64,000 bases of DNA from Roseinatronobacter alkalisoli (GCF_028745735.1 NZ_JAQZSM010000013.1:1-64000); one strand, 5' to 3'; counted from the stretch's first letter, positions 25,933 through 34,580 are shown. Program-made: numbers and translations. The notes: generated by a model from the letters alone, not told the origin.

Positions 25933-26601
25933 ATGACAAAACTTGGACGACAGCTCGGCATCGGACCGACTGACAACACATCCGATCAGCGCACACCCCG
26001 CAAGCGTTTGCGACTGATCCCCGAGGCGGTTCGGGAAAGTTTCGTTCCTGTTGTGCCTGCACGCGCCGTCACGCGCCAGTACGAATGGGATATGACCCGC
26101 ATTTCACCCGATCTTCCCCGCGCTGATGGTGACGCGATCGAGGTTTCCGGCACGCTGCGGACCGCTGATGGCAAGCCGGTCCGCGGTGCGCTGCTCGAAA
26201 TCTGGAATGCCAACCATTACGGGCGCTACCGGCATGTCGAAGATCACTCCGGCCTGAAGCTTGATGAGAATTTCTTTGGTATGGGCCGGGTGTTGACTGA
26301 TTACGACGGCACGTACCGCTTCTGGACGATCAGCCCCGGCGCCTATCTGGCACGCCCCGATATCGGGCGCTGGCGGCCCAAACACATACACCTGTCGATC
26401 AGCGGCGGCCCGGTGCGGCTGATTACGCAAATGTACTTTCCGGACGAGCCGAACAACGCCACCGATCCGATGGCGATCCTGATGGGGGACGCTTTCGGGC
26501 GGAACATGGGCAAGCCCTATGCGACTCCCGATATCGATGTAGATCAGGGCTACCGCTTCGATATCGTCGCTGGCGGGCGCAACGCGACATTTTTCGAATA
26601 A
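25933..26601 (+). CDS. Intradiol ring-cleavage dioxygenase, catalytic beta-like subunit
   Basis: A 222-residue PcaH-like protein carrying all four non-haem Fe(III) ligands: Y99 in NHYGRYRHVED, Y138 in ISPGAYLARP, and H151/H153 in RWRPKHIHLSISG. It would cleave an ortho-dihydroxy aromatic between the hydroxyls. It follows the alpha-like gene by 15 bp and the pair should form an alpha/beta heteromer. No carboxymuconate lactonising or decarboxylase genes (pcaB, pcaC, pcaD) are nearby, so protocatechuate is not assured. An ATG at 25926 out of the chosen frame was ignored; AAGGAAG precedes the region. Confidence 0.86.
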   Translation: MTKLGRQLGIGPTDNTSDQRTPRKRLRLIPEAVRESFVPVVPARAVTRQYEWDMTRISPDLPRADGDAIEVSGTLRTADGKPVRGALLEIWNANHYGRYRHVEDHSGLKLDENFFGMGRVLTDYDGTYRFWTISPGAYLARPDIGRWRPKHIHLSISGGPVRLITQMYFPDEPNNATDPMAILMGDAFGRNMGKPYATPDIDVDQGYRFDIVAGGRNATFFE

Positions 26602-26609
26602 CGGAATTG

Positions 26610-26770
26610 TCCGATATCTACGCGCTGGGGATCTGTCCCCCGGCCTGCTTTTGAACGGCGATATCTGGATTGTACGGGACACGCGCGTCATCAGTCATGT
26701 CAGCCTTGACGAAAGCGCGTCGGTCTGGCGGGGCCTGCTGCTGCGTGGCGACAGTGACTATCGGTACTGA
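26610..26770 (+). pseudogene. Remnant of a gamma-carbonic-anhydrase/PaaY-like hexapeptide protein
   Basis: The stretch between the dioxygenase and the HbpS-like gene encodes a recognisable fragment: DIYALG in one frame (26613-26630), then after a frameshift DLSPGLLLNGDIWIV, DTRVISHVSLDES and ASVWRGLLLRGDSDYR up to a stop at 26768-26770. Intact gamma-CA-like proteins start with a very similar series (IYALG-D-SPEL-GDYWIAP-A-VIG-V-L--ASVWFGAVLRGD) and continue for another 110 residues or so. Those residues are absent. The fragment is therefore a truncated, frameshifted N-terminus of about 50 residues. Confidence 0.72.
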
Positions 26771-26837
26771 TTGCAATATTGCGTTGGGGGGGAGCCGGGG
26801 GGTGACTGATAGGTCAGGCAAAGGGCGCACCAGCAGA

Positions 26838-27287
26838 TCAGACGGGTGCAACGTGCAGCCCCGCCGCCGCTATACCCGCGCGGGCACAGAGTTCATCGTT
26901 TTCGCCGGTGTCGCCGCTGATGCCGACGGCGCCGATGCCCCGGCCATCGGCGTCAATGATCAGCAAGCCGCCGGAATGCGGCACCATGCGCCCGTCGGAT
27001 GCAGCAATCGCAGCTGTCAGGAAACCGGGATTCCCCGAAAGCCGTTGTCCTGTCGTCGCGGCGTTGAGGCCCATGGCCAATGCAGCCCAAGCCTTGCCTT
27101 GTGCGATATCGGCGCGAAGCAAGCCACACCCGTCCTGGCGTTTAAGGGCGATAATGTGGCCGCCCACGTCCAGCACAGCCACACACAGGGGCAAGAGCTC
27201 GCGTTTTTGTCCTTCGGCAAGGGCTGCGTCAATCAGGGTATCGGCTGCATCCAGCGACACCTGCATATTGGCCAGAATTGTGGTCAT
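26838..27287 (-). CDS. HbpS/GlcG-like (DUF336) protein
   Basis: A 149-residue cytoplasmic protein of the GlcG/HbpS family. Visible are CVAVLDVGGHIIALKRQDG (about 35-53), a KAW--LAMG segment, and the glycine-rich C-terminal LIIDADGRGIGAVGISGDTG. Family members bind haem or cobalamin or have no known function, and they often accompany catabolic operons. It lies 49 bp after dctP on the same strand and is probably the last gene of the dctQMP operon. The ATG at 27287 was chosen over the longer frame because it starts right after GGGATATACC and fits the family's length. Confidence 0.83.
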   Translation of the reverse strand: MTTILANMQVSLDAADTLIDAALAEGQKRELLPLCVAVLDVGGHIIALKRQDGCGLLRADIAQGKAWAALAMGLNAATTGQRLSGNPGFLTAAIAASDGRMVPHSGGLLIIDADGRGIGAVGISGDTGENDELCARAGIAAAGLHVAPV

Positions 27288-27305
27288 GGTATATCCCAAC
27301 AAAGG

Positions 27306-27329
27306 GGGCGCGCCGGAACCGACGCGCCC
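27306..27329 (-). terminator. Stem-loop between dctP and the HbpS-like gene
   Basis: GGGCGCG (27306-27312) pairs with CGCGCCC (27323-27329) around a 10-base loop. No T-run follows on the minus strand. As with the other binding-protein genes here, it may protect the dctP transcript or attenuate read-through into the HbpS-like gene. Confidence 0.45.
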
Positions 27330-27336
27330 GAAAGGT

Positions 27337-28437
27337 TCAGTAATCAAGTTGGCTATAGATTTCATCCCATAGCAATTGGGCGAAATTCTCTGTTCCGTGC
27401 TCTGCGATGAGGGCGTTCCAATGCGCGACATTGGCGACAAAGGTGTCAATCACCTCCTCCGCGTTGTCGATGCCGCGCCGCTCTGCGTCGCCAAGAACCC
27501 GTGCGCGCTGGCCTTCCATGAATTCGGCGAATGCCGTACCATATGTGCCGCCCAGATCGGTTACGACCACACCGCTTGATACGGCTGTTTCCATCGCCGC
27601 TTCTTCGCGTTTCACACTGGCGTCAATGACACGGGCGATTGCCAGCGGCATGTTGCGGATCATGGCATCCCGGATATCCTGCGGAAGGGCATTCCACGAC
27701 CCTTCATTGAAGGTCATCAAGGAGATGGCGAATTGCGCGCCGACCGGTACATCGACAATTGTATGCGCGATGTCCTGCAAGCTGAATGATGTAAGCCATT
27801 CACGCGCAGCAAAGGTGCAATCGCCCTGTCCGCGCTGGATTGCCTCCATTTGTTGTGGCGGCGGGACATCCAGCTGCGTTGCACCAAGTGCCTGCGCCCA
27901 ACGCGAATAACCGGGTTGACCGATCAGGCGGCGACCGCGCAGGTCGTCGATGCTGGTCACGGCGCTGTTGCAGATCAACGCAGCCGGCGTGGCCGAATGC
28001 GCACCCATAAAGCGTACACCGTTGCGGCTGTAGTCTTCGGCGCAGCGCGGGCAATCGAGAAGCAATGTCTGGGTATAGGCCGCGGCGGTCGCATAGGGAT
28101 TTCCGCCATAATGGATAAGGTCAGCGAACATCGCGTTGACACGCATGTCAGCCTGGTTTGATTGTGGCTGCGTGAAGGCCGCATCCACGGTTCCATCGCG
28201 CACGGCCTCGAAATTCCCGGCGGCATTAAACAGCGAACCCGCCCAGAAATACTTGATTTCGACGGGTGACGTGGCTTCTTCGGCCACCGCCTCGAAGAAG
28301 GGGATGATCCCTTGTGAATTGGCGGTCACCGATGGCGGCAAATGCGACGAATAGCTGATTTCATGGGCCTGAACAGCCGTGGCACCGGCTGACAGGAACA
28401 GCGCGATGGCTGTGGCGTTTGCAAAAAGGTTCTTCAT
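27337..28437 (-). CDS. TRAP transporter substrate-binding protein (DctP family)
   Basis: A 366-residue periplasmic protein with a signal peptide (MKNLFANATAIALFLSAGATAVQA, cut before HEISYSSH). The mature part follows the DctP fold: FFEAVAEEAT, a GSLFNAAGNFEAVRDGTVD segment typical of the first lobe, and LRGRRLIGQPGYSRWAQALGA in the second. Two cysteines in DCPRCAED (about 128-134) and another pair of single cysteines suggest a disulfide. The ligand is an organic acid, perhaps the aromatic or keto acid used by the neighbouring operon. The ATG has GGAGGAGAACC upstream. Confidence 0.86.
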   Translation of the reverse strand: MKNLFANATAIALFLSAGATAVQAHEISYSSHLPPSVTANSQGIIPFFEAVAEEATSPVEIKYFWAGSLFNAAGNFEAVRDGTVDAAFTQPQSNQADMRVNAMFADLIHYGGNPYATAAAYTQTLLLDCPRCAEDYSRNGVRFMGAHSATPAALICNSAVTSIDDLRGRRLIGQPGYSRWAQALGATQLDVPPPQQMEAIQRGQGDCTFAAREWLTSFSLQDIAHTIVDVPVGAQFAISLMTFNEGSWNALPQDIRDAMIRNMPLAIARVIDASVKREEAAMETAVSSGVVVTDLGGTYGTAFAEFMEGQRARVLGDAERRGIDNAEEVIDTFVANVAHWNALIAEHGTENFAQLLWDEIYSQLDY

Positions 28438-28480
28438 GGTTCTCCTCCGGGTTGATAGGGTAATGTCATGGCAAGGCGCG

Positions 28481-29788
28481 TCAGCGCATCAGGCTTGGCA
28501 GAAAGAGCGAGATCGACGGAAAGCCGATCAACAGGGCCAGCACGAACAACTCCGCGACGAAAAACCATGCGACGCCGCGAAAGATCGTCTGGATCGGGAC
28601 ATTCGGCAGGATCGACTTCAGCGCGAAGATATTTACGCCGATGGGCGGTGTGATCAGGCCAATCTCGATGTATTTGATAAATATGATGCCGAACCAGATC
28701 AGGTTGATGTCGGCTGCGATGTAGATCGGCAGGAATACCGGCAGGGCCAGCAGCAACAGGCCGATCGGGTCCAGAAAGCAGCCCAGCACCAGGAAGATCA
28801 GCCCCGTCACCAGGATCAGCGTGATTTTATCGACACCATATTCAATAACGATCTGCGCAATGGTTTCCGGCAGATCCGAGAAGGCCATGAAGCGCGTAAG
28901 CAGGATCGCACCGATCACCACAAAGAAAATCGCCGCAGAGGTTTCGATCGTTTCCAACAAGGATTTGCGCAGCACCGCCCATTGCATTTTGCCTTGAAAT
29001 GTCGCGATTGCCACTGCGGCCACAGCCCCGAACGCGGCTGATTCCGTGGGTGAAGCAAAGCCCGTGTAGATGGTGCCGATCACGACCAGGATGATCAGGG
29101 GCAATGGCCAGGTTTCGCCAAGCGCGCGCCATTTTTCGCGCCGGTCAGTGTCATCGGGAACCGGCGGGGCCAGATCAGGATTCAGCCAGCACCGCACCAC
29201 GATTACGCCCGTATAGACAAAGGCAGTCAGCAGGCCGGGCAGGACACCGGCGATGAACAGTTGTGCCACCGAAACTTCTGCAAAATAGCCATACAGGATC
29301 ATCGGGATTGACGGCGGGATCATAACGCCCAGTGTGCCCGCGGCTGCGACAACGCCTGTCGCCAGCGCCGGATCATAGCGAAAGCGCAGCATTTCTGGCA
29401 CTGCGATGCGGCCCATTGATACTGCTGTGACCACGCTTGACCCTGCTGCCGCCGAAAACCCTGCGCAACCGAAATTCGCCGCAACCGCCAGCCCGCCCGG
29501 CATCCATGACAGCCACAGTCGCGCTGCTCTGAAAAGCGATGTTGTCATGCCTGACCGATAGGCCACCGTGCCCATCAGAATGAACAGCGGAACCGCCGAA
29601 AATTCCCAGCTGTTGGCAAATTCATACGGAACGACCTGCAGCACAGTATAGGTTACCCTTGGCCCGGCAATGATGGTTATGCCGACCGTGGCCACCAGCG
29701 CCATTGCCAACCCTATATGAAACCGCAGACCGATCAGGCCGACCATGACCGCAATGCCGATCGCACCCACTGCAAAATTGCTAAGCAT
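28481..29788 (-). CDS. TRAP transporter large permease (DctM family)
   Basis: This 435-residue inner-membrane protein has about 12 hydrophobic segments and DctM hallmarks: VPLFILMGTVAYRSGM (about 65-80), FGCAGFSAAAGSSVVTAVSMG, GTLGVMIPPSIPMILYG, SPTESAAFGAVAAV and ITPPIGVNIFALK near the C-terminus. It is the ion-driven translocating subunit. Two ATGs compete: 29794 has GGAGG one base away, too close, so 29788 with eight bases of spacing is preferred. It overlaps the dctQ end by 8 bp. Function depends on the DctQ and DctP proteins of the same operon. Confidence 0.87.
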   Translation of the reverse strand: MLSNFAVGAIGIAVMVGLIGLRFHIGLAMALVATVGITIIAGPRVTYTVLQVVPYEFANSWEFSAVPLFILMGTVAYRSGMTTSLFRAARLWLSWMPGGLAVAANFGCAGFSAAAGSSVVTAVSMGRIAVPEMLRFRYDPALATGVVAAAGTLGVMIPPSIPMILYGYFAEVSVAQLFIAGVLPGLLTAFVYTGVIVVRCWLNPDLAPPVPDDTDRREKWRALGETWPLPLIILVVIGTIYTGFASPTESAAFGAVAAVAIATFQGKMQWAVLRKSLLETIETSAAIFFVVIGAILLTRFMAFSDLPETIAQIVIEYGVDKITLILVTGLIFLVLGCFLDPIGLLLLALPVFLPIYIAADINLIWFGIIFIKYIEIGLITPPIGVNIFALKSILPNVPIQTIFRGVAWFFVAELFVLALLIGFPSISLFLPSLMR

Positions 29789-30320
29789 CGTCATGCCTCC
29801 GCTCCAGGTTGTCGTAGCCACCGGGGACCAGCAGCGACAGCGTTCGGATCACTGCAATGATTGTGAACGCCGCAATCCCCAGGACGGCAAGCCAACGAGA
29901 AGGCCAGAGCAGCAGATAGAAATCGCCGATCAGGCGCATGTCCCCGATATTTGTCTGACGTATCGCGCGCAGGGTCATCTGCCATGTCAGGACCGACAGA
30001 AAACCGCTGAGCGACAGATAGGTCACCATGGACACACACCAGCGCACCGCGAAGGGCAGGGGCGTGAAAAACAGATCGGCCTTGATATGTGCGCCGCGGC
30101 TTTCTGCATAGGCAAGTGGCAGAAAGAACAACGAAACCATATAATACGTGGTCACGATGTCATGTGTGCCGATGATCGGCGACCGGAAGAACCGGCTCAT
30201 GAATACATCGGCCACGATATGAAGCGTGGCCACGACCAGCGCAACGCAGGCGGCCACGGTGATAAGCGCGGCGAATCTCTCGGCTATAAACTGAATTCCG
30301 TTGATAGCAGTCTTCAGCAT
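29781..30320 (-). CDS. TRAP transporter small permease (DctQ family)
   Basis: A 179-residue protein with four hydrophobic segments, at about 18-38, 53-73, 96-116 and 139-159, typical of DctQ. Between the second and third is the conserved stretch with AESRGAHIKADLFF. It links the large permease and helps in substrate handover. The open frame runs 32 codons further upstream through the promoter region; the ATG at 30320 was chosen because AAGGGGCGG precedes it and the N-terminus then starts with the first amphipathic helix. First gene of the operon, about 100 bp from a TetR-type palindrome. Confidence 0.84.
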   Translation of the reverse strand: MLKTAINGIQFIAERFAALITVAACVALVVATLHIVADVFMSRFFRSPIIGTHDIVTTYYMVSLFFLPLAYAESRGAHIKADLFFTPLPFAVRWCVSMVTYLSLSGFLSVLTWQMTLRAIRQTNIGDMRLIGDFYLLLWPSRWLAVLGIAAFTIIAVIRTLSLLVPGGYDNLERRHDDA

Positions 30321-30418
30321 GGTGCCGCCCCTTCGTAACAAGGCCCGCACCGGCACCTGATGGTGCCCGCATACTCTGACATGTATTCCTCCCTTGATCG
30401 CCAATTTTCGGATCAATC

Positions 30419-30436
30419 ATTAAACAAATGTTTAAA
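30419..30436. promoter_or_regulatory. TetR-family operator, site 1 (between dctQ and tetR-type gene)
   Basis: ATTAAAC-AAAT-GTTTAAA. It shares the same half-sites, ATTAAAC and GTTTAA, with the perfect palindrome at 31281-31298. It lies in the intergenic region between the divergent TRAP operon and the TetR-family gene, an ideal place to control both. The matching second site and the intervening TetR gene make an operator role likely. Confidence 0.7.
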
Positions 30437-30516
30437 ACTATTGTTCAATACGTCAAGGGAAAAGTTATTGCAGTTGTCGTGTATCTGGTCACAATGGGAA
30501 AATTACAGGACAGGAT

Positions 30517-31221
30517 ATGATGACAGAAGATACCAGGAAAGCAGGCGCCAGGCGTGCGTCCGGCCGCAGCAATGGGGAGGGCCGCAAGGCCGATTCCGCC
30601 TTGACGCGTTCGAAGTTGATTGAAGCGGCGGCCAAGTTGTTTTCGGATAACGGTTTTCAGGCCGTCTCCGTCCGGGAGATCGCGCAGGCGGCGGGGGTAA
30701 ACCCGGCGTTGGTGAACTATCATTTTGGCAGCAAGCAGCAGCTATTTGAAGAGGTCATCCGCATCTATGCCGCCGACAATGTTGCTGATCGAATGACGCG
30801 GCTGGCACAGGAGCGGCGGCGGCTGGGACGGCTGGAACTAGAGGATGTGGTCGAAATTTACCTTGCCCCTATGATAGATCCGCAGTTTGACACTGATTCG
30901 GACGGGGTGTTTTCCCGCCTGCATGCGGTCATGATAGCGGAGCGGATGGAAGCTTTTGATCAGATCGCGGCGCGCGCCTTTACTGCCGTCAACGTAACCT
31001 TTCTGGACGAGCTGGAGCGCTGCCTGCCACATCTGACGCGGCACACCATCACCTGGCGACTGTTCGCGATGGTGGGGTCCATGCTTTATTTCGGTGTGCG
31101 TCCGGCCCCGCCGGGCCTGCATCTGATTTCAAAAGGCGGATGCGACCCGATGAACCGAGAGGATATGCGCAAGCAGCTGATTAACTACTTCATAGAAGGA
31201 ATGCGCGCGCCGGTGCGTTGA
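30517..31221 (+). CDS. TetR/AcrR-family transcriptional regulator
   Basis: A 234-residue regulator. The N-terminal 28 residues are basic and likely disordered; the helix-turn-helix follows (LIEAAAKLFSDNGFQAVSVR and EIAQAAGVNPALVNYHFGSK, about 33-72), with the TetR signature NYHFGSKQQLF. The C-terminal helices form the ligand pocket; the segment GMLYFGVRP-like SMLYFGVRP at about 192-200 resembles the CerR/CecR (YbiH) C-terminal type. It sits between two copies of the same palindrome and probably represses the TRAP operon, itself and the ThDP-enzyme operon until an aromatic ligand binds. A second ATG at 30520 is possible. Confidence 0.87.
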   Translation: MMTEDTRKAGARRASGRSNGEGRKADSALTRSKLIEAAAKLFSDNGFQAVSVREIAQAAGVNPALVNYHFGSKQQLFEEVIRIYAADNVADRMTRLAQERRRLGRLELEDVVEIYLAPMIDPQFDTDSDGVFSRLHAVMIAERMEAFDQIAARAFTAVNVTFLDELERCLPHLTRHTITWRLFAMVGSMLYFGVRPAPPGLHLISKGGCDPMNREDMRKQLINYFIEGMRAPVR

Positions 31222-31280
31222 CCAATGCGATAGTTAAAGTATGACTTCCCAGTCAGGCAGTGTAAAATTGAGTTGCAATA

Positions 31281-31298
31281 ATTAAACGAGTGTTTAAT
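31281..31298. promoter_or_regulatory. TetR-family operator, site 2 (before the ThDP-enzyme operon)
   Basis: ATTAAAC-GAGT-GTTTAAT is a perfect 7-bp inverted repeat with a 4-bp spacer, 55 bp upstream of the ThDP-enzyme start. It repeats the half-sites of site 1 at 30419. Its position fits repression of the 31354-37821 operon by the adjacent TetR-family protein. Confidence 0.7.
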
Positions 31299-31353
31299 GT
31301 TCAGCGCAGATCGGCGGCCTGTTGGCGCCGAATAAGTTGCTGGGGGAAGTTGC

Positions 31354-33045
31354 GTGAACATGACAGTTGGCGATGCCATCGTGCGGTGCCTTGCCGCCGA
31401 GGATGTGTCTTTTGCTTTTGGGATTGCCAGTGGCAAGCTGGCGCCCCTTTTCGAAGCTCTCTCGCGTCAGCAAAGCGTGCGTTTCATTGGGGTCCGGCAT
31501 GAAGCAGCGGCGGCGCATATGGCCGCAGGCGTTTTTGCAGGCACCGGCAGGATTGCTGTCGCGCTGGGAGAGTTGGGACCGGGCGGCGGCAATCTGACCA
31601 CGGGCATCGCCTGTGCGTATGCAGACAATTTGCCGATGCTGGCCATAACATCCAGCAATGCGCTGCATCTGAGCGAGCCCGCGCGCGGAATGCTGATGGA
31701 GCTGGATCTGGTCAATCTGTTCCGGCCCATTACCAAGTTTAGCCAACGTATTCACGACCCCGCACGGGTGCCAGAGGTACTGCACAAAGCCTTTCGCGAG
31801 GCCCTGAGCGGGCGGCCCGGTCCGGTGCATGTGTCGATTCCCGCAGATATGCTGGGGCTTTCGCTGCCATTCACCAAGGACCATTTTCCCAGCCCTGCGC
31901 GCTATCGCAGCCTGTCGCGGCAGCCCGCCGCCCCCGATGATTCAACCCGCGCCGCGCAAATGCTTCGCAATGCCCGCCGTCCGCTGCTGATTGCGGGTGG
32001 TGGTGTTGTGACTTCTGGTGCGGCGGCAGAGTTTCTGGCGCTGGCAGAAGCTTTGCATGCACCGGCAATGGCGACGCAGATGGGCATTGGCGCTGTGCCT
32101 ACTGGCCATCTGGCGCATATCGGGCATGGGGGCGTCATCGGGGGCACAGCGATAAATCGCGCCATAGCCGAGGCAGATGTCATCCTTGCAGTGGGATGCC
32201 GGTTTTCGTCGTGGATGTGGCATGGCACCGGGCCGGGTTTTGCCCCGGATGCCGCGCTGATCCATGTCGATATTGACCCCGCGATGATTGGCATGGTCAC
32301 GCCAGTGGCTTTGGGGATCGTGGCGGATGCCCGCGCCGCGCTTGGCGCAATTTCCGATGCGCTGCCGCAGCAGGAACCGGTTGCCGATGTTGCTGGCTGG
32401 CGCGACGGGCTACGGGCGGAATGGAAACAGTATCAAGGCGCCATGGACAGTGGCACCCCCCTCTGGGGGGAGGGGGGGATTCACCCCGCTCATCTGAGCC
32501 GCGCCCTGGCTGGCTTGTTGCCGGATGATTCGCTTGTGGTCTACGACGGCGGACACACCACATTCTGGAGCAATGATATCCTGCCCGTCCATGACGTGCG
32601 CCAGCGGTTTCATGAACCGGGAATGGGGCAGTTGGGGTTTGGCACGCCTTATGCATTGGCGCTCAAGGCCAGCAATCCTGAGAAACTGGTAGTCAATGTC
32701 TGCGGTGACGGCAGTTTCGGATTTACACTTCAGGAACTTGATACCGCGCGGCGCAACGGCCTGAACATCATCGTGGTGATTCACAATAATGCGGCCTGGG
32801 GCGTGATACGGGCCGGGCAGGCCAAGGCAGGGTTTGAATTCGCCACAGAACTGGAAGGAACCGATTACGCAGCGATTGCGCGCGGCTTCGGCTGTCACGG
32901 AGAGGTGGTCACAGAACTGGATGATTTTGCGCCTGCATTCGGGCGTGCGCTGGCATCCGGATTACCGGCGGTACTGGATTGCCGCACTGCCTATGTGCCC
33001 CACCCATCCATGAGCCGCTTTGCGGCAATGGGGAGGGTGGCATGA
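31354..33045 (+). CDS. ThDP-dependent enzyme (acetolactate synthase/benzoylformate decarboxylase-like)
   Basis: A 563-residue ThDP enzyme with the three usual domains: Pyr (about 1-170, catalytic glutamate E50 in GVRHEAAAAHMA), central (about 190-330, IHVDIDPAMIG) and PP. The ThDP/Mg motif runs from G451-D-G to N478-N479. It is likely a 2-keto acid decarboxylase or carboligase. The GTG at 31354 follows GGGGGAAG by 4-5 bases; an ATG at 31360 is possible. The next gene overlaps its stop codon by four bases. In this operon it may turn an arylglyoxylate into an aldehyde for the terminal dehydrogenase. Confidence 0.8.
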   Translation: MNMTVGDAIVRCLAAEDVSFAFGIASGKLAPLFEALSRQQSVRFIGVRHEAAAAHMAAGVFAGTGRIAVALGELGPGGGNLTTGIACAYADNLPMLAITSSNALHLSEPARGMLMELDLVNLFRPITKFSQRIHDPARVPEVLHKAFREALSGRPGPVHVSIPADMLGLSLPFTKDHFPSPARYRSLSRQPAAPDDSTRAAQMLRNARRPLLIAGGGVVTSGAAAEFLALAEALHAPAMATQMGIGAVPTGHLAHIGHGGVIGGTAINRAIAEADVILAVGCRFSSWMWHGTGPGFAPDAALIHVDIDPAMIGMVTPVALGIVADARAALGAISDALPQQEPVADVAGWRDGLRAEWKQYQGAMDSGTPLWGEGGIHPAHLSRALAGLLPDDSLVVYDGGHTTFWSNDILPVHDVRQRFHEPGMGQLGFGTPYALALKASNPEKLVVNVCGDGSFGFTLQELDTARRNGLNIIVVIHNNAAWGVIRAGQAKAGFEFATELEGTDYAAIARGFGCHGEVVTELDDFAPAFGRALASGLPAVLDCRTAYVPHPSMSRFAAMGRVA

Positions 33046-34580
33046 CCGGTGCTGCGCTTTTTGACGTGGTGGTCGTTGGCGGCGGGCCGGTCGGCGCGCT
33101 GGCGGCAAACCTGTTGGGGCAGGCCGGGTTGTCGGTGCGGGTAATAGAGCGCGACCCTGCGCCCTACAGCCTGCCGCGGGCGGTGCATGTCGATCATGAA
33201 ATGTTGCGGCTGTTTGCTGCGGTGGGATTGGGCGACATGCTGTTGCCAATGATGCGCGCCGGCGATGGCCATATTCATTTCGGCGCGGATCACGGGGTCA
33301 TTCGGTTCCTGTCTGCCGCCGGGCAGCCACGACCCTTTGGCTATGCCAATGATTATTTCTTCTATCAGCCGGAACTGGAAACAGTTTTGCGCAAGGGGTT
33401 GGAGCGGTTCCCCAAGGTACGGCTTGATCTTGGTGTGGTTGTCGAAGGGCTGGTGCAAACTGACGACAGCGTGACACTTTCGCTTTCGGATGGTACGGAA
33501 GCGCGGGCGCGTTGGGTGATCGGCTGCGACGGGGCACGGTCGACGGTGCGCAAAGCTTTGGGCGTGCGGTTGGACGATCTGGATTTCGAGGAACCCTGGC
33601 TTGTGGTCGATGCAGAGGTTCACGGGCCTATCATCTTTCCCCCGCTTACAGGCGTGCCCGAGGGCGCAAACCTGCAAGACCTTTCGTGTATGATGTGTGT
33701 GCCATCGCGCCCGGCGACGATTGTTCCGGGCCGCGGCGCACATCGACGCTGGGAATTCATGCTGCTGCCGGACGAAGATGACGCGGCAATGGCGGAACCG
33801 GCATGTGTATCGGAAATGATCGCACCCTGGGTCGGCGCGACGCCGCACACGATCATCCGGGCTGCGACCTATCGGTTTCATGGCCTGGTGGCCGAACACT
33901 GGCATGTGGGCCGGGTCTTTCTGGCGGGTGATGCCGCCCACCAGACGCCGCCGTTCTTTGGTCAGGGATTGTGCCATGGCCTGCGCGATGTGGCAGGCCT
34001 TGCGTGGCGGTTGGCGCTGGTGGCGCAAGGGCGTGCGGACAAGGCGCTGTTTGACAGCTATCAGACCGAACGGGACGCGCAGGTCCGTCATGTAATCGGC
34101 GCTGCCGTCAATGCGGGGCGCTATATTTGCGAACTGGACCCCCAGAAGGCAGCGGCGCGTGACCGGCGCATCCGCAGTGAACAGGGCATGCGCACTGCGG
34201 CCGAACTGATTGCTCCGCTGACGTCTGACATTATTGCGCCCGGTGCGGGCGAACGTTTCATCAACCCCCGGACTGGCAATGGCGCGTTGCTGGACGATCT
34301 TGCCGGAACCGGCTGGCGGTTGTTTGCAAACGGGACCAGTCCGGGGCCGCGCGCGCGTGCATTTCTGGCCGCGGTCGGGGCGCGCGTTATCGATGTCGCC
34401 ACATTGCCGGACCCAGACGGGTTGTTGGCGGAATGGTTCGCACAGCGCGCCGCTGCATTGGTGCTGGTCCGTCCGGATTTCTATGTTGCCGCGCTGGCAC
34501 CGGATTCCCGGGGCTTTGACACCTGTGCCGACAAGATTGCTGCCGCCATGGCCCTGACATTACCCGATTCAACAAGCTGA
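33042..34580 (+). CDS. FAD-dependent aromatic hydroxylase (MhpA-like)
   Basis: A 512-residue class A flavoprotein monooxygenase. The FAD Rossmann motif is VVVGGGPVGALAANLLG (about 10-26), the DG motif is VIGCDGARSTVRKALG (about 160-175), and the GD motif is VFLAGDAAHQTPPFFGQG (about 292-309), followed by LRDVAGLAWRL. Length and the late extension resemble 3-(3-hydroxyphenyl)propionate hydroxylase MhpA. It would hydroxylate a phenolic ring using NAD(P)H and oxygen to make a catechol for the extradiol dioxygenase two genes on. The ATG at 33042 overlaps the ThDP gene stop codon (ATGA). Confidence 0.87.
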   Translation: MTGAALFDVVVVGGGPVGALAANLLGQAGLSVRVIERDPAPYSLPRAVHVDHEMLRLFAAVGLGDMLLPMMRAGDGHIHFGADHGVIRFLSAAGQPRPFGYANDYFFYQPELETVLRKGLERFPKVRLDLGVVVEGLVQTDDSVTLSLSDGTEARARWVIGCDGARSTVRKALGVRLDDLDFEEPWLVVDAEVHGPIIFPPLTGVPEGANLQDLSCMMCVPSRPATIVPGRGAHRRWEFMLLPDEDDAAMAEPACVSEMIAPWVGATPHTIIRAATYRFHGLVAEHWHVGRVFLAGDAAHQTPPFFGQGLCHGLRDVAGLAWRLALVAQGRADKALFDSYQTERDAQVRHVIGAAVNAGRYICELDPQKAAARDRRIRSEQGMRTAAELIAPLTSDIIAPGAGERFINPRTGNGALLDDLAGTGWRLFANGTSPGPRARAFLAAVGARVIDVATLPDPDGLLAEWFAQRAAALVLVRPDFYVAALAPDSRGFDTCADKIAAAMALTLPDSTS

